Position numbers and translations under genes: made by a program. A DNA stretch of 64,000 nt. It comes from Chitinophagaceae bacterium. GTDB lineage: Bacteria > Bacteroidota > Bacteroidia > Chitinophagales > Chitinophagaceae. Under the pieces are notes generated by a model. The model was given only the letters and a program-made list of their open reading frames with translations. It ran no database searches and was not told the DNA's origin. The stretch covers positions 434,001-498,000 of the forward strand of contig JADJOC010000009.1 in assembly GCA_016713965.1 (NCBI GenBank). Direction: 5' to 3'. Below, piece by piece: positions 7,861 to 17,180 of the stretch (position 1 is the stretch's first letter; every line of letters starts with the position of its first letter).

Positions 7861-8576
7861 AATAATTTATTCTTTACATGCCTGTTTACAAAATCAATAA
7901 TTGCTTTTTCATTAGTTACTTCTGCCTTTTTAAACTCAAATAAGAATTCCCTTTGGGGCATAATTACACCATATGCAGCACTTTTATATTTATTATATAT
8001 CAGCCTTATTTTAAATACTTTTGAATTTTTTAAACTATCCAGCTCCTTTGATAATGAATAACCTATATTTTTATAATTTTTAGAGTAGTAAAAAACTGTA
8101 GTGTCACAATAGGTTTCATCAAATTTTATTTTATTAATATACTTCTCTTCTACAATGGAGTCACTGTTTGTTATAATGCTAACTAAACTATCATTATAAG
8201 AATCTAATTTTACAGACCTGGTTATTTTTTTTGCAGATAGTGAATCATACCAATATCCGGCTTTATCATTTTTTTTAAAGATGAAATACTGGTAATAAAT
8301 ATTATCCTTTATTAATTCATCATTATAAAATTCATTATAAATAGTTGGCTGCTCATATAATGTGTAATCATTATAATTATATATAGAAACACTATCGAAT
8401 AAGTTACTCAACTCATTATTTTCCTTATTTACCAGTGGAATGTTTTTGAAAAAAACAACCCGGGTAACTTTACTGCTTCTTGATATACTGCTGCACTCGC
8501 TAAAATGTGTAATAATTAATAACAGGCAAATTGCGACAATTAGCCTGTTATTAATTTTCTTTTTATTTTGTATCAT
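7857..8576 (-). CDS. Lipoprotein of unknown function
   Basis: 239 residues. The signal peptide (LIVAICLLLIITHFSEC) ends at a lipobox Cys near residue 28. The mature part is rich in Asn, Tyr and Ser, with no recognised domain, and ends in a basic helix (AIIDFVNRHVKNKLL). The start lies 14 bases inside the end of the 404-residue lipoprotein gene, and the stop overlaps the next start by four bases, so translation of the run is probably coupled. Confidence 0.75.
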   Translation of the reverse strand: MIQNKKKINNRLIVAICLLLIITHFSECSSISRSSKVTRVVFFKNIPLVNKENNELSNLFDSVSIYNYNDYTLYEQPTIYNEFYNDELIKDNIYYQYFIFKKNDKAGYWYDSLSAKKITRSVKLDSYNDSLVSIITNSDSIVEEKYINKIKFDETYCDTTVFYYSKNYKNIGYSLSKELDSLKNSKVFKIRLIYNKYKSAAYGVIMPQREFLFEFKKAEVTNEKAIIDFVNRHVKNKLL

Positions 8577-9777
8577 TAATATTCCATATTTTTTTACTTT
8601 TCATTTCTTTCCAGTTCGAAGCTATTGGAACTCCTTCACAAGCAAACGACCCTTTAATATTATACTTTAACTCAATACCAGCGTTATATATACCAACTTC
8701 TATTATCTTATCCAAGATAGTACAATTAACTTCGACCCCAAATGTATTTCCAACTAAATTTATTGATTCATGAGTTAATTTATCCCATTGCCACACACCA
8801 TTTACTTTCTTATGATACGCATGCTCATTACTATTGTAAGACCAAGTATTTAAAACATGACGAACAAATTTCCATGGCAACAGAAACTCTCTTGTATTTG
8901 CCATTTGTGATAAAGGCAGGATACTTACTTTTTCAGCAACGGCAACAGTTTGTATGGCATTATTTAAGGTAGCTTCTGCACTGGCGCAACCATTCGGATC
9001 CGGCACATCACACGGTGGTGGCGGTATAATATTGTACCAGCCATCATTTACCGGGCATGGTGTTGGAGTCGGGGTTGGGCTCGGTGGAAATCCTCCACCA
9101 CCACCGCTTCCTCCACCACCATCGCCTCCACCGCCTTCATCTGCACAATGCTTTGTCCAGCAGGGCTGGTTGGGTACCGGGTTGGCTGAGGCAGTACCGG
9201 TTTTTGAATAGCCACCCCCATTGGTACAGGATTCATACCAGCAGTAAGGCGGGGATACCAGGTTGCTTTTGTTTGCAGTGGTGTTAGCGCCAAGCTTAGC
9301 ATCAAAATAATCCATAAACCATTTGACTGCTGCTTCATCAAAACCAATATTGCTATATTCTTTTATTGTATTTGTAATAGAACTTTTGCGGTGCAGCCCG
9401 TAAAAAAAATTTTCTTTATTGTACATCACTTCTATAAAAGCGGTTACTTCATTTTCTTTTTTTACAGGTATTAATAAAATAATATCATCCGTATTGCTTT
9501 TTATTTTAATGGTGTGGTTCCAAAGGGGCTGGCCATGCCAGGCTAAAAAAATTGGCTGCAAAATTATTTTTTGAAATTGTTGTTCCAGGTTTTCTACCAC
9601 AGGTTGCAGCTCGGGGTTAGTTCCGGGTGGCAGGGTTAAAAAGTTGTCTACAGGGGTTGTTGTTACAGGCTCTGCTGCTTCATTTGTTTTGGTGCAGGAT
9701 TGCTGGACAAAGGCCAAGAGGAAAACTAAGGTTAGAACGGCACAGTGTTTTTGTAAAACGAAAATTAATTTTTTCAT
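8563..9777 (-). CDS. Two-part lipoprotein with Gly/Pro-rich linker
   Basis: 404 residues. The lipoprotein signal ends in AFVQQSC (Cys near residue 28). The N-terminal part, to about residue 165, is an unknown globular domain (NTDDIILLIPVKKENEVTAF). A Cys-rich stretch (PPYCWYESCTNGGG, CWTKHCADEGGGG) leads into a Gly-rich and then Pro/Thr-rich linker (SPTPTPTPCP). The C-terminal part (about 275-404) contains paired Cys residues and no known domain. It is the first gene of a four-lipoprotein run and is preceded by the conserved operator block at 9826-9899. The layout suggests an exported surface protein. Confidence 0.75.
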   Translation of the reverse strand: MKKLIFVLQKHCAVLTLVFLLAFVQQSCTKTNEAAEPVTTTPVDNFLTLPPGTNPELQPVVENLEQQFQKIILQPIFLAWHGQPLWNHTIKIKSNTDDIILLIPVKKENEVTAFIEVMYNKENFFYGLHRKSSITNTIKEYSNIGFDEAAVKWFMDYFDAKLGANTTANKSNLVSPPYCWYESCTNGGGYSKTGTASANPVPNQPCWTKHCADEGGGGDGGGGSGGGGGFPPSPTPTPTPCPVNDGWYNIIPPPPCDVPDPNGCASAEATLNNAIQTVAVAEKVSILPLSQMANTREFLLPWKFVRHVLNTWSYNSNEHAYHKKVNGVWQWDKLTHESINLVGNTFGVEVNCTILDKIIEVGIYNAGIELKYNIKGSFACEGVPIASNWKEMKSKKIWNINDTK

Positions 9778-9825
9778 TATATGGTGTTTTATACGGGCAA
9801 AATAACAGCACAGGGATTTGTATAA

Positions 9826-9899
9826 AAAATTTAATACACCGATTGGCTTATTGTATATACAGACAGTATGAATTATAGGTACAGATTAAAAAACAGAGG
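9826..9899 (-). promoter_or_regulatory. Direct-repeat operator/promoter, copy C
   Basis: On the minus strand TACAATAAGCCAATCGG runs into GTGTATTAAATTTTTT, matching the block at 6583-6640, including the upstream CTGTTTTTT and GTACCTATAAT. It lies about 50 bases before the ATG of the 404-residue lipoprotein. The divergent META-domain gene starts at 9974, so the site could also affect it. Confidence 0.6.
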
Positions 9900-9973
9900 G
9901 TTAATTTTACTGTTTTTGCACACAGCAGGGTTTCATAACTTTGATGAATACTTTTTATATTAAAATAATATCA

Positions 9974-10412
9974 ATGAAAATCTATTTAACTTTTATAACT
10001 ATTACCTTAATGGCATTTTTTTCCGGTTGCAAAACAACTCAACCAACTACGTCCAACGCTGCATTGCAGGAAACCTACTGGAAGCTTTTTGAAATAATGG
10101 GCAAGCCTGTAAGCACACCTGCTGATGCCAAACAAGTACATATAAAATTTCAGAAGGGATAATAATGGCCTCGAAGGTTTTGCAGGGTGCAATTCGTTAA
10201 TGGGCAAATATGCCCTTAGCCAGCCGGGCCGTATTTCTTTTACTGTGGGCTCTACACGTATGATGTGCGAAGGGGAAAGAATGGAAACAGAAAACAGCCT
10301 GATGAAGGTTTTTGGTATGGCAGACAGCTACCTGGTAAAAGGTGATACTTTACACCTGTTTAAAGCGAAGATGGCGCCACTGGCGAAATTTAAAGCGGAA
10401 TATTTTAAATAA
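9974..10412 (+). CDS. META-domain (HslJ-like) lipoprotein (frameshifted)
   Basis: The N-terminus MKIYLTFITITLMAFFSGC is a lipoprotein signal. The body is a META domain: ALQETYWKLFEIMGKPVS at the start, NNGLEGFAGCNSLMGKY in the middle and ISFTVGSTRMMCEG later, ending LKAKMAPLAKFKAEYFK-like. Such proteins are small periplasmic or surface lipoproteins, HslJ being the best known. The frame breaks at the GGG run 10156-10158; one more G restores KFQKGDNNG. Total length would be about 146 residues, normal for the family. An upstream in-frame ATG at 9944 is less likely because it precedes the signal peptide. Confidence 0.8.
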
Positions 10413-10452
10413 ATTATTATTACTTTTTTGCGGAAAAAAAATAACTCCCGCC

Positions 10453-10746
10453 TTCGGACCTACCGTGTGGACATATCTTTTTACGAATTGAGTTTTGGCT
10501 AAGTCATGGTGTTATTTATTACATTTTTAGTTAATTCTATTACCCTACTTTTTGCCTTGACGCAAAAAGTAGCAAAAAAGTCAAGGCAGGAACGATTACC
10601 GCCCGTTCCTGCCTTACAGCCCTACTCAGCTTTTGCACTACTGTCGCTTCAACATTGGTTCTTTATTCTTAATTTCACGGCTGACTAATTAATAGGTACT
10701 GATTTTTTTGCTAAAAAAAGATGTGTACACACGGTAGGTCTGGAAG
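10453..10746. repeat. Gene-free block bounded by a long inverted repeat
   Basis: GGACCTACCGTGTGGACATA near 10457 is mirrored by TGTACACACGGTAGGTCTGG near 10725, giving imperfect inverted ends of about 28 bases. Inside lie CTTTTTGCCTTGACGCAAAA and related repeats, and a perfect hairpin (AAGGCAGGAACG at 10583-10594 with CGTTCCTGCCTT at 10604-10615). The short open frame at 10506-10688 follows the repeats and is not credible. The whole 10413-11103 interval has no gene. Confidence 0.65.
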
Positions 10747-10830
10747 CGGGGGTTACATTTCGTTTTCTCCGCCTTAGGCGGACTGATTTAGCTTTAGTGC
10801 TGCTGGATCCATAATTAAAGTTTAATAGCA

Positions 10831-10893
10831 GTACAAAAGACGAACCGAGCGTGGCAACGATGATGCCATGAAATACAAATGCCGGTAACAAAA
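10831..10893. repeat. Dispersed repeat, CAACGATGATGCC family, copy 1
   Basis: Starts GTACAAAAGACGAACC, then GGCAACGATGATGCCATGAA and ATGCCGGTAACAAAA. Related copies lie at 18393-18450 and 57545-57622, with a decayed copy at 36213-36268. It sits directly against the 40-bp palindrome. Confidence 0.65.
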
Positions 10894-10933
10894 TATCCTG
10901 TATGATTTCGCCATGGCGAAATCATACAGGATA
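10894..10933. repeat. Perfect 40-bp palindrome
   Basis: The two 20-base halves, TATCCTGTATGATTTCGCCA and TGGCGAAATCATACAGGATA, are exact reverse complements with no loop. It would form a cruciform or a hairpin in either transcript and could terminate ftsZ transcription, although no U-run follows. Confidence 0.8.
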
Positions 10934-10986
10934 AAAATTATTTCTGATATAATAATCATAGCCAAAGCCATTCCCTGATAACACAC

Positions 10987-11012
10987 AAGCCCCGCTCCGG
11001 GGAGCAGGGCTT
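10987..11012 (-). terminator. Hairpin downstream of ftsZ
   Basis: AAGCCCCGCTCC pairs with GGAGCAGGGCTT with one mismatch and a two-base loop, 90 bases beyond the ftsZ stop. The stem is GC-rich but the T-run is weak on the ftsZ-sense strand, so termination is plausible rather than certain. Confidence 0.5.
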
Positions 11013-11103
11013 TACAAATTATACAATCAGACACAACATTTTTGCAGCTGCAAGCAGTAAAACTGCTACGCTGCAAATATTATTTAATCAGGCTTTTTAC
11101 CAT

Positions 11104-12951
11104 CTAAAAAGTATTGATTGTATTTATTTCTGCCTGGTTATTTTCATCGCTTTTTACAGTGTAGCTGCTGTAAAAACTTTCTACATTGGCAATGGAATTG
11201 TGCAGCTCCATATTGCGGCGAAGGTAAGCGGGCACTGTTTCAAACTCATTATTCAAATCTGCTGCATTGCTATTGAATGATAAATTACGCAGCTTTGATA
11301 TGCGCTCTGCAGCCCTGCGCCTCAGCTCTTCTGCTTCGTCCTGCACTGCTGTTGTATCAGGGGAAACCGGCTGTTGTGTTTGTTGTACTTCCGGCTTTTC
11401 CTGAACCAGGTCAGGCTCCTTAACTACCAGCTGCATTTCAATAAGCGGTTCTTCATCCTGGTGGGTATTAACGGGCAATTGTTTTTCTACGGGATTGGAC
11501 TCCTGGTCCAATTGTTCCTGCATATATATTTGTGCAGGCTTGGTTAAGTAACTGCCTGAAGAAAATGGTTTGGCTGCTTCACTATTCTCCAGCGTATTAT
11601 TCTCCTGCGTATGTTGAGATGGTGCAGGTGCAGGAATATTTTTGTTTACAGGAGGCTCTGTTACCGGCATGTCAAACTGGAATACAGGTGCCTGGTCTGA
11701 CAAAGAAGAGATTTCAAAAAATACTGCATCGCTTTCGTTTTTTTCTTCTGCCAACTGTACAATAGCAGGTACAGCATTCTCCACACTTAATTTTGGTGTT
11801 ACTTCGGCTACCGGGCTGGCTGGCTGCGATTGTTCTGCAGACACATCATTGGTTAGTTTTTTCTCATCCAGTTGTAATGCAGACTGCTTTACTGTTTTAT
11901 TTTCTTTAGCAGGCATATCCAATGTCATTACAATCTTTTCATCTTTTACCACTTCTTTTTTTTTAGGCGCTTTGTTGAACGGGTCTTTGTGTTCAAACCC
12001 GGTAGCAATCAATGTAATGCCTATGCTGCTGCCTAAAGTATTATCATAGCCTAACCCTAATATTACATCCGTATCTTCTCCTGCATGGCTCAGCAAATAA
12101 TTTTGTATTACTTCCACTTCATCCATGGTAAATTCATGATCACCTTCGGAAGAATTGATATTGATCAATATCCATTTGGCCCCACGGATGTCATTGTCAT
12201 TTAATAACGGTGAGTTTAGTGCATTTTCTATTGCTTCCTGTGCCCTGTTTTCACCTTCGGCTGCCGCACTGCCCAGTATGGCTACGCCGCCATTACTCAT
12301 TACCGTGCATACATCGGCAAAATCGACATTGATCTGGCCGGTGCTATTGATCACATCGGTAATACATTTGGCCGCTGTTGCCAACACATTATCTGCTTTT
12401 GCAAAGGCTTCTTTCATTTTTAAATTACCAAACTGGTGGCGCAATTTATCGTTGCTGATTACCAGCAAAGTATCTACATGCGATTTTAACGCCATGATAC
12501 CTTCTTCTGCCTGGGCAATTCTTTTTTTTCCTTCGTAAGCAAATGGTGTGGTAACGATACCAACAGTAAGGATGCCTAAATCTTTACAAATTTTTGCAAG
12601 GATTGGTGCTCCGCCCGTACCGGTACCACCGCCCATGCCTGCAGTAATAAAAGCCATCTTGGTATTTACTTCCAAAATGCGTTTTATTTCTTCGAGGCTT
12701 TCTTCAGTTGCCTGGCGGCCGATACTTGGATTGGCACCAGCACCAAGCCCTTGTGTTAAATGTGGGCCCAACTGTATTTTGTTAGGCACTTTGCTCAATG
12801 CAATGGCCTGTGCATCTGTATTGCAGATTATAAAATTTACGCCTTCGATATTTTGCGAAAACATGTGGTTCACCGCATTGCTTCCGCCGCCGCCCACACC
12901 AATTACTTTGATGATGGATGACTGATCTTTTGGCAAATCAAAATGTATCAT
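11104..12951 (-). CDS. ftsZ: Cell division GTPase FtsZ
   Basis: Tubulin-like GTPase that polymerises into the Z ring at midcell. 615 residues. The GTPase domain covers roughly 10-320, with GVGGGGSNAVNHM near residue 20 and the signature GGGTGTG at 107-113. It is followed by a very long linker rich in Pro, Glu, Gln and Val (about 330-560), much longer than in E. coli FtsZ (383 residues) but usual in direction for Bacteroidota. The C-terminal region has VPAYLRRNMELH, which matches the conserved tail that binds FtsA. It lies 42 bases after ftsA and closes the dcw cluster. The frame is intact. Confidence 0.97.
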   Translation of the reverse strand: MIHFDLPKDQSSIIKVIGVGGGGSNAVNHMFSQNIEGVNFIICNTDAQAIALSKVPNKIQLGPHLTQGLGAGANPSIGRQATEESLEEIKRILEVNTKMAFITAGMGGGTGTGGAPILAKICKDLGILTVGIVTTPFAYEGKKRIAQAEEGIMALKSHVDTLLVISNDKLRHQFGNLKMKEAFAKADNVLATAAKCITDVINSTGQINVDFADVCTVMSNGGVAILGSAAAEGENRAQEAIENALNSPLLNDNDIRGAKWILININSSEGDHEFTMDEVEVIQNYLLSHAGEDTDVILGLGYDNTLGSSIGITLIATGFEHKDPFNKAPKKKEVVKDEKIVMTLDMPAKENKTVKQSALQLDEKKLTNDVSAEQSQPASPVAEVTPKLSVENAVPAIVQLAEEKNESDAVFFEISSLSDQAPVFQFDMPVTEPPVNKNIPAPAPSQHTQENNTLENSEAAKPFSSGSYLTKPAQIYMQEQLDQESNPVEKQLPVNTHQDEEPLIEMQLVVKEPDLVQEKPEVQQTQQPVSPDTTAVQDEAEELRRRAAERISKLRNLSFNSNAADLNNEFETVPAYLRRNMELHNSIANVESFYSSYTVKSDENNQAEINTINTF

Positions 12952-12993
12952 AATATTTTTTTATTTTGGGTTAATAATTTAAACTTCCGGGTT

Positions 12994-14376
12994 TTACTTT
13001 AATTGTGTGTCTTCTTCTTCCTTGAATAAATCTATTAACCCTATTTTAAATGAATCCATAAAATGCTTTAACGATTTGCGTTGCTTAACAACACGGGGTG
13101 CTACTTCCGTGGCAGCTACTTCTTCTGCAACTTCGGCTACGGGTTCCCGTTGTTCTTGCTGGTCAGGTGCAGTTGCTTTGATAAAACTCTTTTGCAAACC
13201 CGGGTTGCTGTTTTCATAATCATTATACCCTTTTAATATTAACCCGATACAAGTACTGTACATCGGCTTAGCCAGCTCTTCGATATGCCCGCCTACCAAA
13301 TGCTCGTTGGGATAACCTATCCTTGCATTGAGCCCGGTTACATATTCTGTTAATTGTATTAAATGTTTTAATTGCGATCCGCCTCCTGTTAAAATAATAC
13401 CACCATTCAGCATACGGGTATCTAATCCTACCTGTTTCAAATGATAAGTTACAAAGTCCATTATTTCGCTCATCCTTGCCTGGATAATATTGGCCAGGTT
13501 TTTTACCGATATTTCTTTCGGCGCCATTCCCCTTAACCCCGGGATAGTAATGAAAGCATTAGCTTTTGCTTCATCGCTCAGTGCACTACCGAACTGCACT
13601 TTCATCTGTTCTGCCTGTGTTTTTAATACGCCTAACCCTACTTTTATATCATTGGTAATATTTTCACCGCCAAAAGGAATCACAGCGGTATGTTTCAAAA
13701 TACCTTCGTAAAACACAGCCAGGTCAGTAGTACCACCGCCAATATCCACTATGGCCACACCTGCTTCCAGGTCTTGGTCGCACATTACCGCTGCGGCTGA
13801 AGCTAATGGCTGCAATACCAAATCTTTTGTATGCAAACCCGATTTTTCCACGCTGCGGTTAATATTACGGATGGCATTTTTATCACCGGTAATGATGTGA
13901 AAATTGGCACCAACTTTTACACCGCTATACCCTATCGGGTTAGGAATATTTTGAAAATTATCCACTGTAAATTCCTGTGGGATCACATCAATAATCTGGT
14001 CTCCTGCAGGAATATACGTCCGGTACTGATCAGCTATCAGCCTGTCAATTTCATCCTGGTGAATTTCTTCTTCTACTGACTGGCGTACAATATCGCCCCG
14101 TGTTTGCAGGCTTTTAATATGATGCCCGGCAATACCTACATATACTTCTCCAATTTCAAGATTGGGATTGGAAGCATAGCAGTTTTCCAGGGCAGCATGA
14201 ATGGCCTTGATTGTCTGATCGATATTTAACACCATGCCATGTTGTACGCCATTGCTATTGGCACGGCCGAAGCCTAAAATTTCGAGTTTGCCATGTTCAT
14301 TTTTTCGACCGGCGATGGCAGCTATTTTGGTAGTGCCTATATCGAGGCCTACAATGATGGGTTGTTGCTGATTCAT
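12994..14376 (-). CDS. ftsA: Cell division actin-like protein FtsA
   Basis: Actin-like ATPase that tethers FtsZ to the membrane and recruits later divisome proteins. 460 residues. Phosphate-1 motif VGLDIGTTKIAAIAG at 9-23, the 1C (SHS2) region around 85-160, phosphate-2 motif VAIVDIGGGTTDLAVF near 207-222, and LTGGGSQLKHL in the adenosine-binding part. The C-terminal end (QRKSLKHFMDSFKIGLIDLF) is basic and amphipathic, as expected for the membrane-targeting helix. It sits between ftsQ and ftsZ in the usual order, and its frame is intact. Confidence 0.96.
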   Translation of the reverse strand: MNQQQPIIVGLDIGTTKIAAIAGRKNEHGKLEILGFGRANSNGVQHGMVLNIDQTIKAIHAALENCYASNPNLEIGEVYVGIAGHHIKSLQTRGDIVRQSVEEEIHQDEIDRLIADQYRTYIPAGDQIIDVIPQEFTVDNFQNIPNPIGYSGVKVGANFHIITGDKNAIRNINRSVEKSGLHTKDLVLQPLASAAAVMCDQDLEAGVAIVDIGGGTTDLAVFYEGILKHTAVIPFGGENITNDIKVGLGVLKTQAEQMKVQFGSALSDEAKANAFITIPGLRGMAPKEISVKNLANIIQARMSEIMDFVTYHLKQVGLDTRMLNGGIILTGGGSQLKHLIQLTEYVTGLNARIGYPNEHLVGGHIEELAKPMYSTCIGLILKGYNDYENSNPGLQKSFIKATAPDQQEQREPVAEVAEEVAATEVAPRVVKQRKSLKHFMDSFKIGLIDLFKEEEDTQLK

Positions 14377-14490
14377 AATTGTATATTTGTTGTGTGTGTG
14401 TTAAGTTAATAGTTCATGGATTATAGTTAATAGTACCTAACATTTGTGAACCTTAACTATGAACCCCGATTTATGAGCTATGGACTTTTA

Positions 14491-15692
14491 TTAATAATCA
14501 TTTTTTGTTGTGGTTTTTGGTTTTGGAACTGGATTAGGTTTTGTTGTCTTTTTTACCGGCGATTTTGGTTTATTATCTTTTGGTTTTGTTACAACTTTTT
14601 ATCTGTAATTTTTTTATTTGAATTTGTATTGGTTGGTTTTGCTGGTATTGGTTTTACAATTACCGGAGTTTTTGTAACAACCGGTTTGGTTATACTATCC
14701 TTTTTAATTATTACAACCGGCTTTGCTGCAGCTTCATCTATACTTTCCTCTTCACGCTGAATGGATTGCTCTATAATTGTGCTATCGGCACTGTTGTTAT
14801 CATTATCCTGTACAATTGCCTGCACACCTTCGGCGGCTTCCCTGGCAGCATTGGCAGCTATAATTTGCATTATTTGCACAGTACGGGCTGCATCTGCAGC
14901 TACATCTTCGGCATCTTTCCTTTTGGCTACTATTTGTGATTTGTACTGCAAATTAATAACGCTGTATTTGTTTAACCCGGCTTTTGGCAATACCCCTTCA
15001 TAAAATAATTTAAGCTTGTCAAATTTTTCCTCAATGTCTGTAGCATCTCCCAGGACTATAATCTGATTGCCAATTTTTGGTATCATTTCAAAAGTACGTG
15101 CGAGTGTAATGTCTATTTGTTCTATCATTGCCATTCTAAAAGAATCTTTATAAATGGCATTGCTGATGATACTAATATCTTTTAATAGAAAACTATCATT
15201 TTTAGATAATACTATTTTATCGGAAGGGAAGCCTGTAAAGACAGGTATCCTGGCTGAAAATTTTGCACTCAAAGGCAGCCTGGCCAATGCGCTATCCAGG
15301 TAAAATGTTTCTCCACCGGTTGTATATACCCTGGCTACAGGTTGCCTTTCTGTTATTAATACATTGAGCAGGGCATTATTGTCAAAATATAATTCTGCCG
15401 ATTTTATCCAAACATTTTTTTCCAATTCGTTTTCTATTTTTCGTAAATCGAAAGCACCTATTTGCATCCCGTTAATATTATTATTAGTAATACGGCTAAT
15501 AATATTCAGGACATCTTTTTTATCTACAAAAAAATTGTTATTGATATCTTTTATTTCTATATCAACTCCTTTACACTGCTGTGCATCTTTTTTTATAATG
15601 GCAGCAACTAAAAGCGTAATGGTCCCCATGCCTACACTAATCCAAAGTGCGGTTGCCAGCCATTTTTTTATTATCGCTTTTTTAGTATTCAT
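14491..15692 (-). CDS. ftsQ: Cell division protein FtsQ (tail frameshifted)
   Basis: Single-pass inner-membrane divisome protein. The membrane segment is at about 11-33 (WLATALWISVGMGTITLLVA), followed by a POTRA-like region and the FtsQ beta domain (ALLNVLITERQPVARVYTT). A long C-terminal tail follows, rich in Ala/Glu and then Lys/Pro/Thr. As sequenced it stops at 14589, but one more A at 14596-14600 continues the Lys/Pro tail (KPKDNKPKSPVKKTTKPNP) to a stop at 14491. The start codon is one base from the murC stop. The tail is poorly conserved in character and could be a real variable end. Confidence 0.85.
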
Positions 15693-17114
15693 CTATTTTA
15701 AACTACTATTTTTTTGTACAATTAATTTTAAAGGGTTTACCAAAGCATCAATATCACCGGCACCGGCTGTAATTAATAACTGTGGTTTGCTATTTTCAAT
15801 TTCACCTAATAATTCATCTTTGGTTAGTACCATTGTATTTCTATTCTTCATCTTTTTCGCAATCATTTCACTATTTACTCCGTTGATTGGCAATTCTCTT
15901 GCCGGATAAACAGGTAATAATATTACTCTATCTGCCAGATCAAGGACCTCAGCAAATCCATCTGCAAAATCTTTAGTACGGCTAAAGAGATGCGGTTGAA
16001 ATATTATGGTACATTTTAATTCCGGAAATAAACTTTTTGCCCCTGTTATTAATGCCCTTAATTCTTCAGGATGATGTGCATAATCATCTATAAACACTGG
16101 TTTGCCAGGAGCTGCAGGAATTATATATTCAAATCTTCTTTTTACACCTTTGAAATTTGCCACGGCAGCTTTTATTTTATCATCATCTATATTTAAATAA
16201 TGCGCTACAGTAATAGCTGCAATAATATTTTCAATATTATGCATGCCCCCCCATGTTTAATTTTATCCCTTTCAATTCCCAGTTACTCATTATTATATCA
16301 AAACTGTAACTACCGTTCTTTATAATAATATTATCGGCATATGCATCTGCATTATTATTATTTAAATGATACGTTAATTGCTTGCCTGCTTTTAATTCTT
16401 CACTCCTGGGCAACCCATATTTGCTGATTAATAAACCGTTTGGTTTAATTTTTTTGCAAAATCAATAAATGCATTTTCTACATTTTGCTGGCTGCCATAA
16501 ATATCAAGGTGATCTGGGTCCATGGCTGTAATAATTGCTACGTCAGGATTTAATTTTTAAAAGCTCCTGTCATATTCATCTGCTTCTATCACACATACAT
16601 CATTATTGCTGCTCAGGTAATTGCTGTCATAATTTGCCGCTATACCTCCTAAAAACGCCGTACAGCCATAACCGGTATGTTGTAAAATGTGTGCTACCAT
16701 TGTACTGGTGGTAGTTTTTCCATGTGTACCGGCTACACCAATATTAAAAGAGTTTTCAGTGATAGCACCCAATACATCGCTCCGTTTTACAACGGTGTAA
16801 CCATTTCTTTTGTAATAATTTAATTCTTCGTGCCCGGCTGGTATTGCAGGAGTATATATTACAAGCTGTGCATTTTTATCAACCAGGGTAACATCATCTT
16901 CAAAATGAACGTTTATACCTTCAGCTTGCAATTGGCTTGTTAGTGGCGTTGGTGTTTTATCATAACCGTTAACTTTTACTCCGTTGGAATTGAAATATCT
17001 TGCCAGTGCACTCATGCCAATGCCGCCAATACCTATAAAATATACAGCCTTTGCTGCACCCTTATTGACAGGAGCAGCTTTTAAAGACGCTAATATTTTA
17101 TTGTAGTTGTTCAT
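15693..17114 (-). CDS. murC: UDP-N-acetylmuramate--L-alanine ligase MurC (broken frame)
   Basis: Cytoplasmic ATP-dependent ligase that adds L-alanine to UDP-MurNAc. All three Mur ligase domains are readable: the UDP-binding domain (YFIGIGGIGMSALARYF), the ATP-binding loop GVAGTHGKTTTSTM, and the C-terminal domain (DDYAHHPEELRAL, FQPHLFSRT). Three lesions interrupt it: an in-frame TAA at 16557-16559, a T run one short at 16449-16455, and a C run one long at 16246-16252. Corrected, it is about 473 residues, normal for MurC. The gene is essential, so sequencing error is the likely cause. The start MNNYNKIL at 17114 is preferred to an upstream GTG. Confidence 0.88.
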
Positions 17115-17180
17115 TTTTGACCTCACCCCTAATCCCTTTCCAAAGGAGAGGGAAGTAGAAGATTGCTTTATATTTTTATA

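Noticed and set aside
8954..9347. Pro- and His-rich open frames opposite the 404-residue lipoprotein
   Set aside because: They are produced by the Gly/Pro-coding linker read in other frames; the minus-strand lipoprotein has a signal peptide and operon context.
10506..10688. Possible 60-residue membrane peptide on the plus strand
   Set aside because: It lies wholly within inverted repeats of a type common in Bacteroidota intergenic DNA, with no start signal or family match.
11532..12925. Several long plus-strand frames
   Set aside because: They lie opposite ftsZ, whose GTPase motifs are unambiguous.
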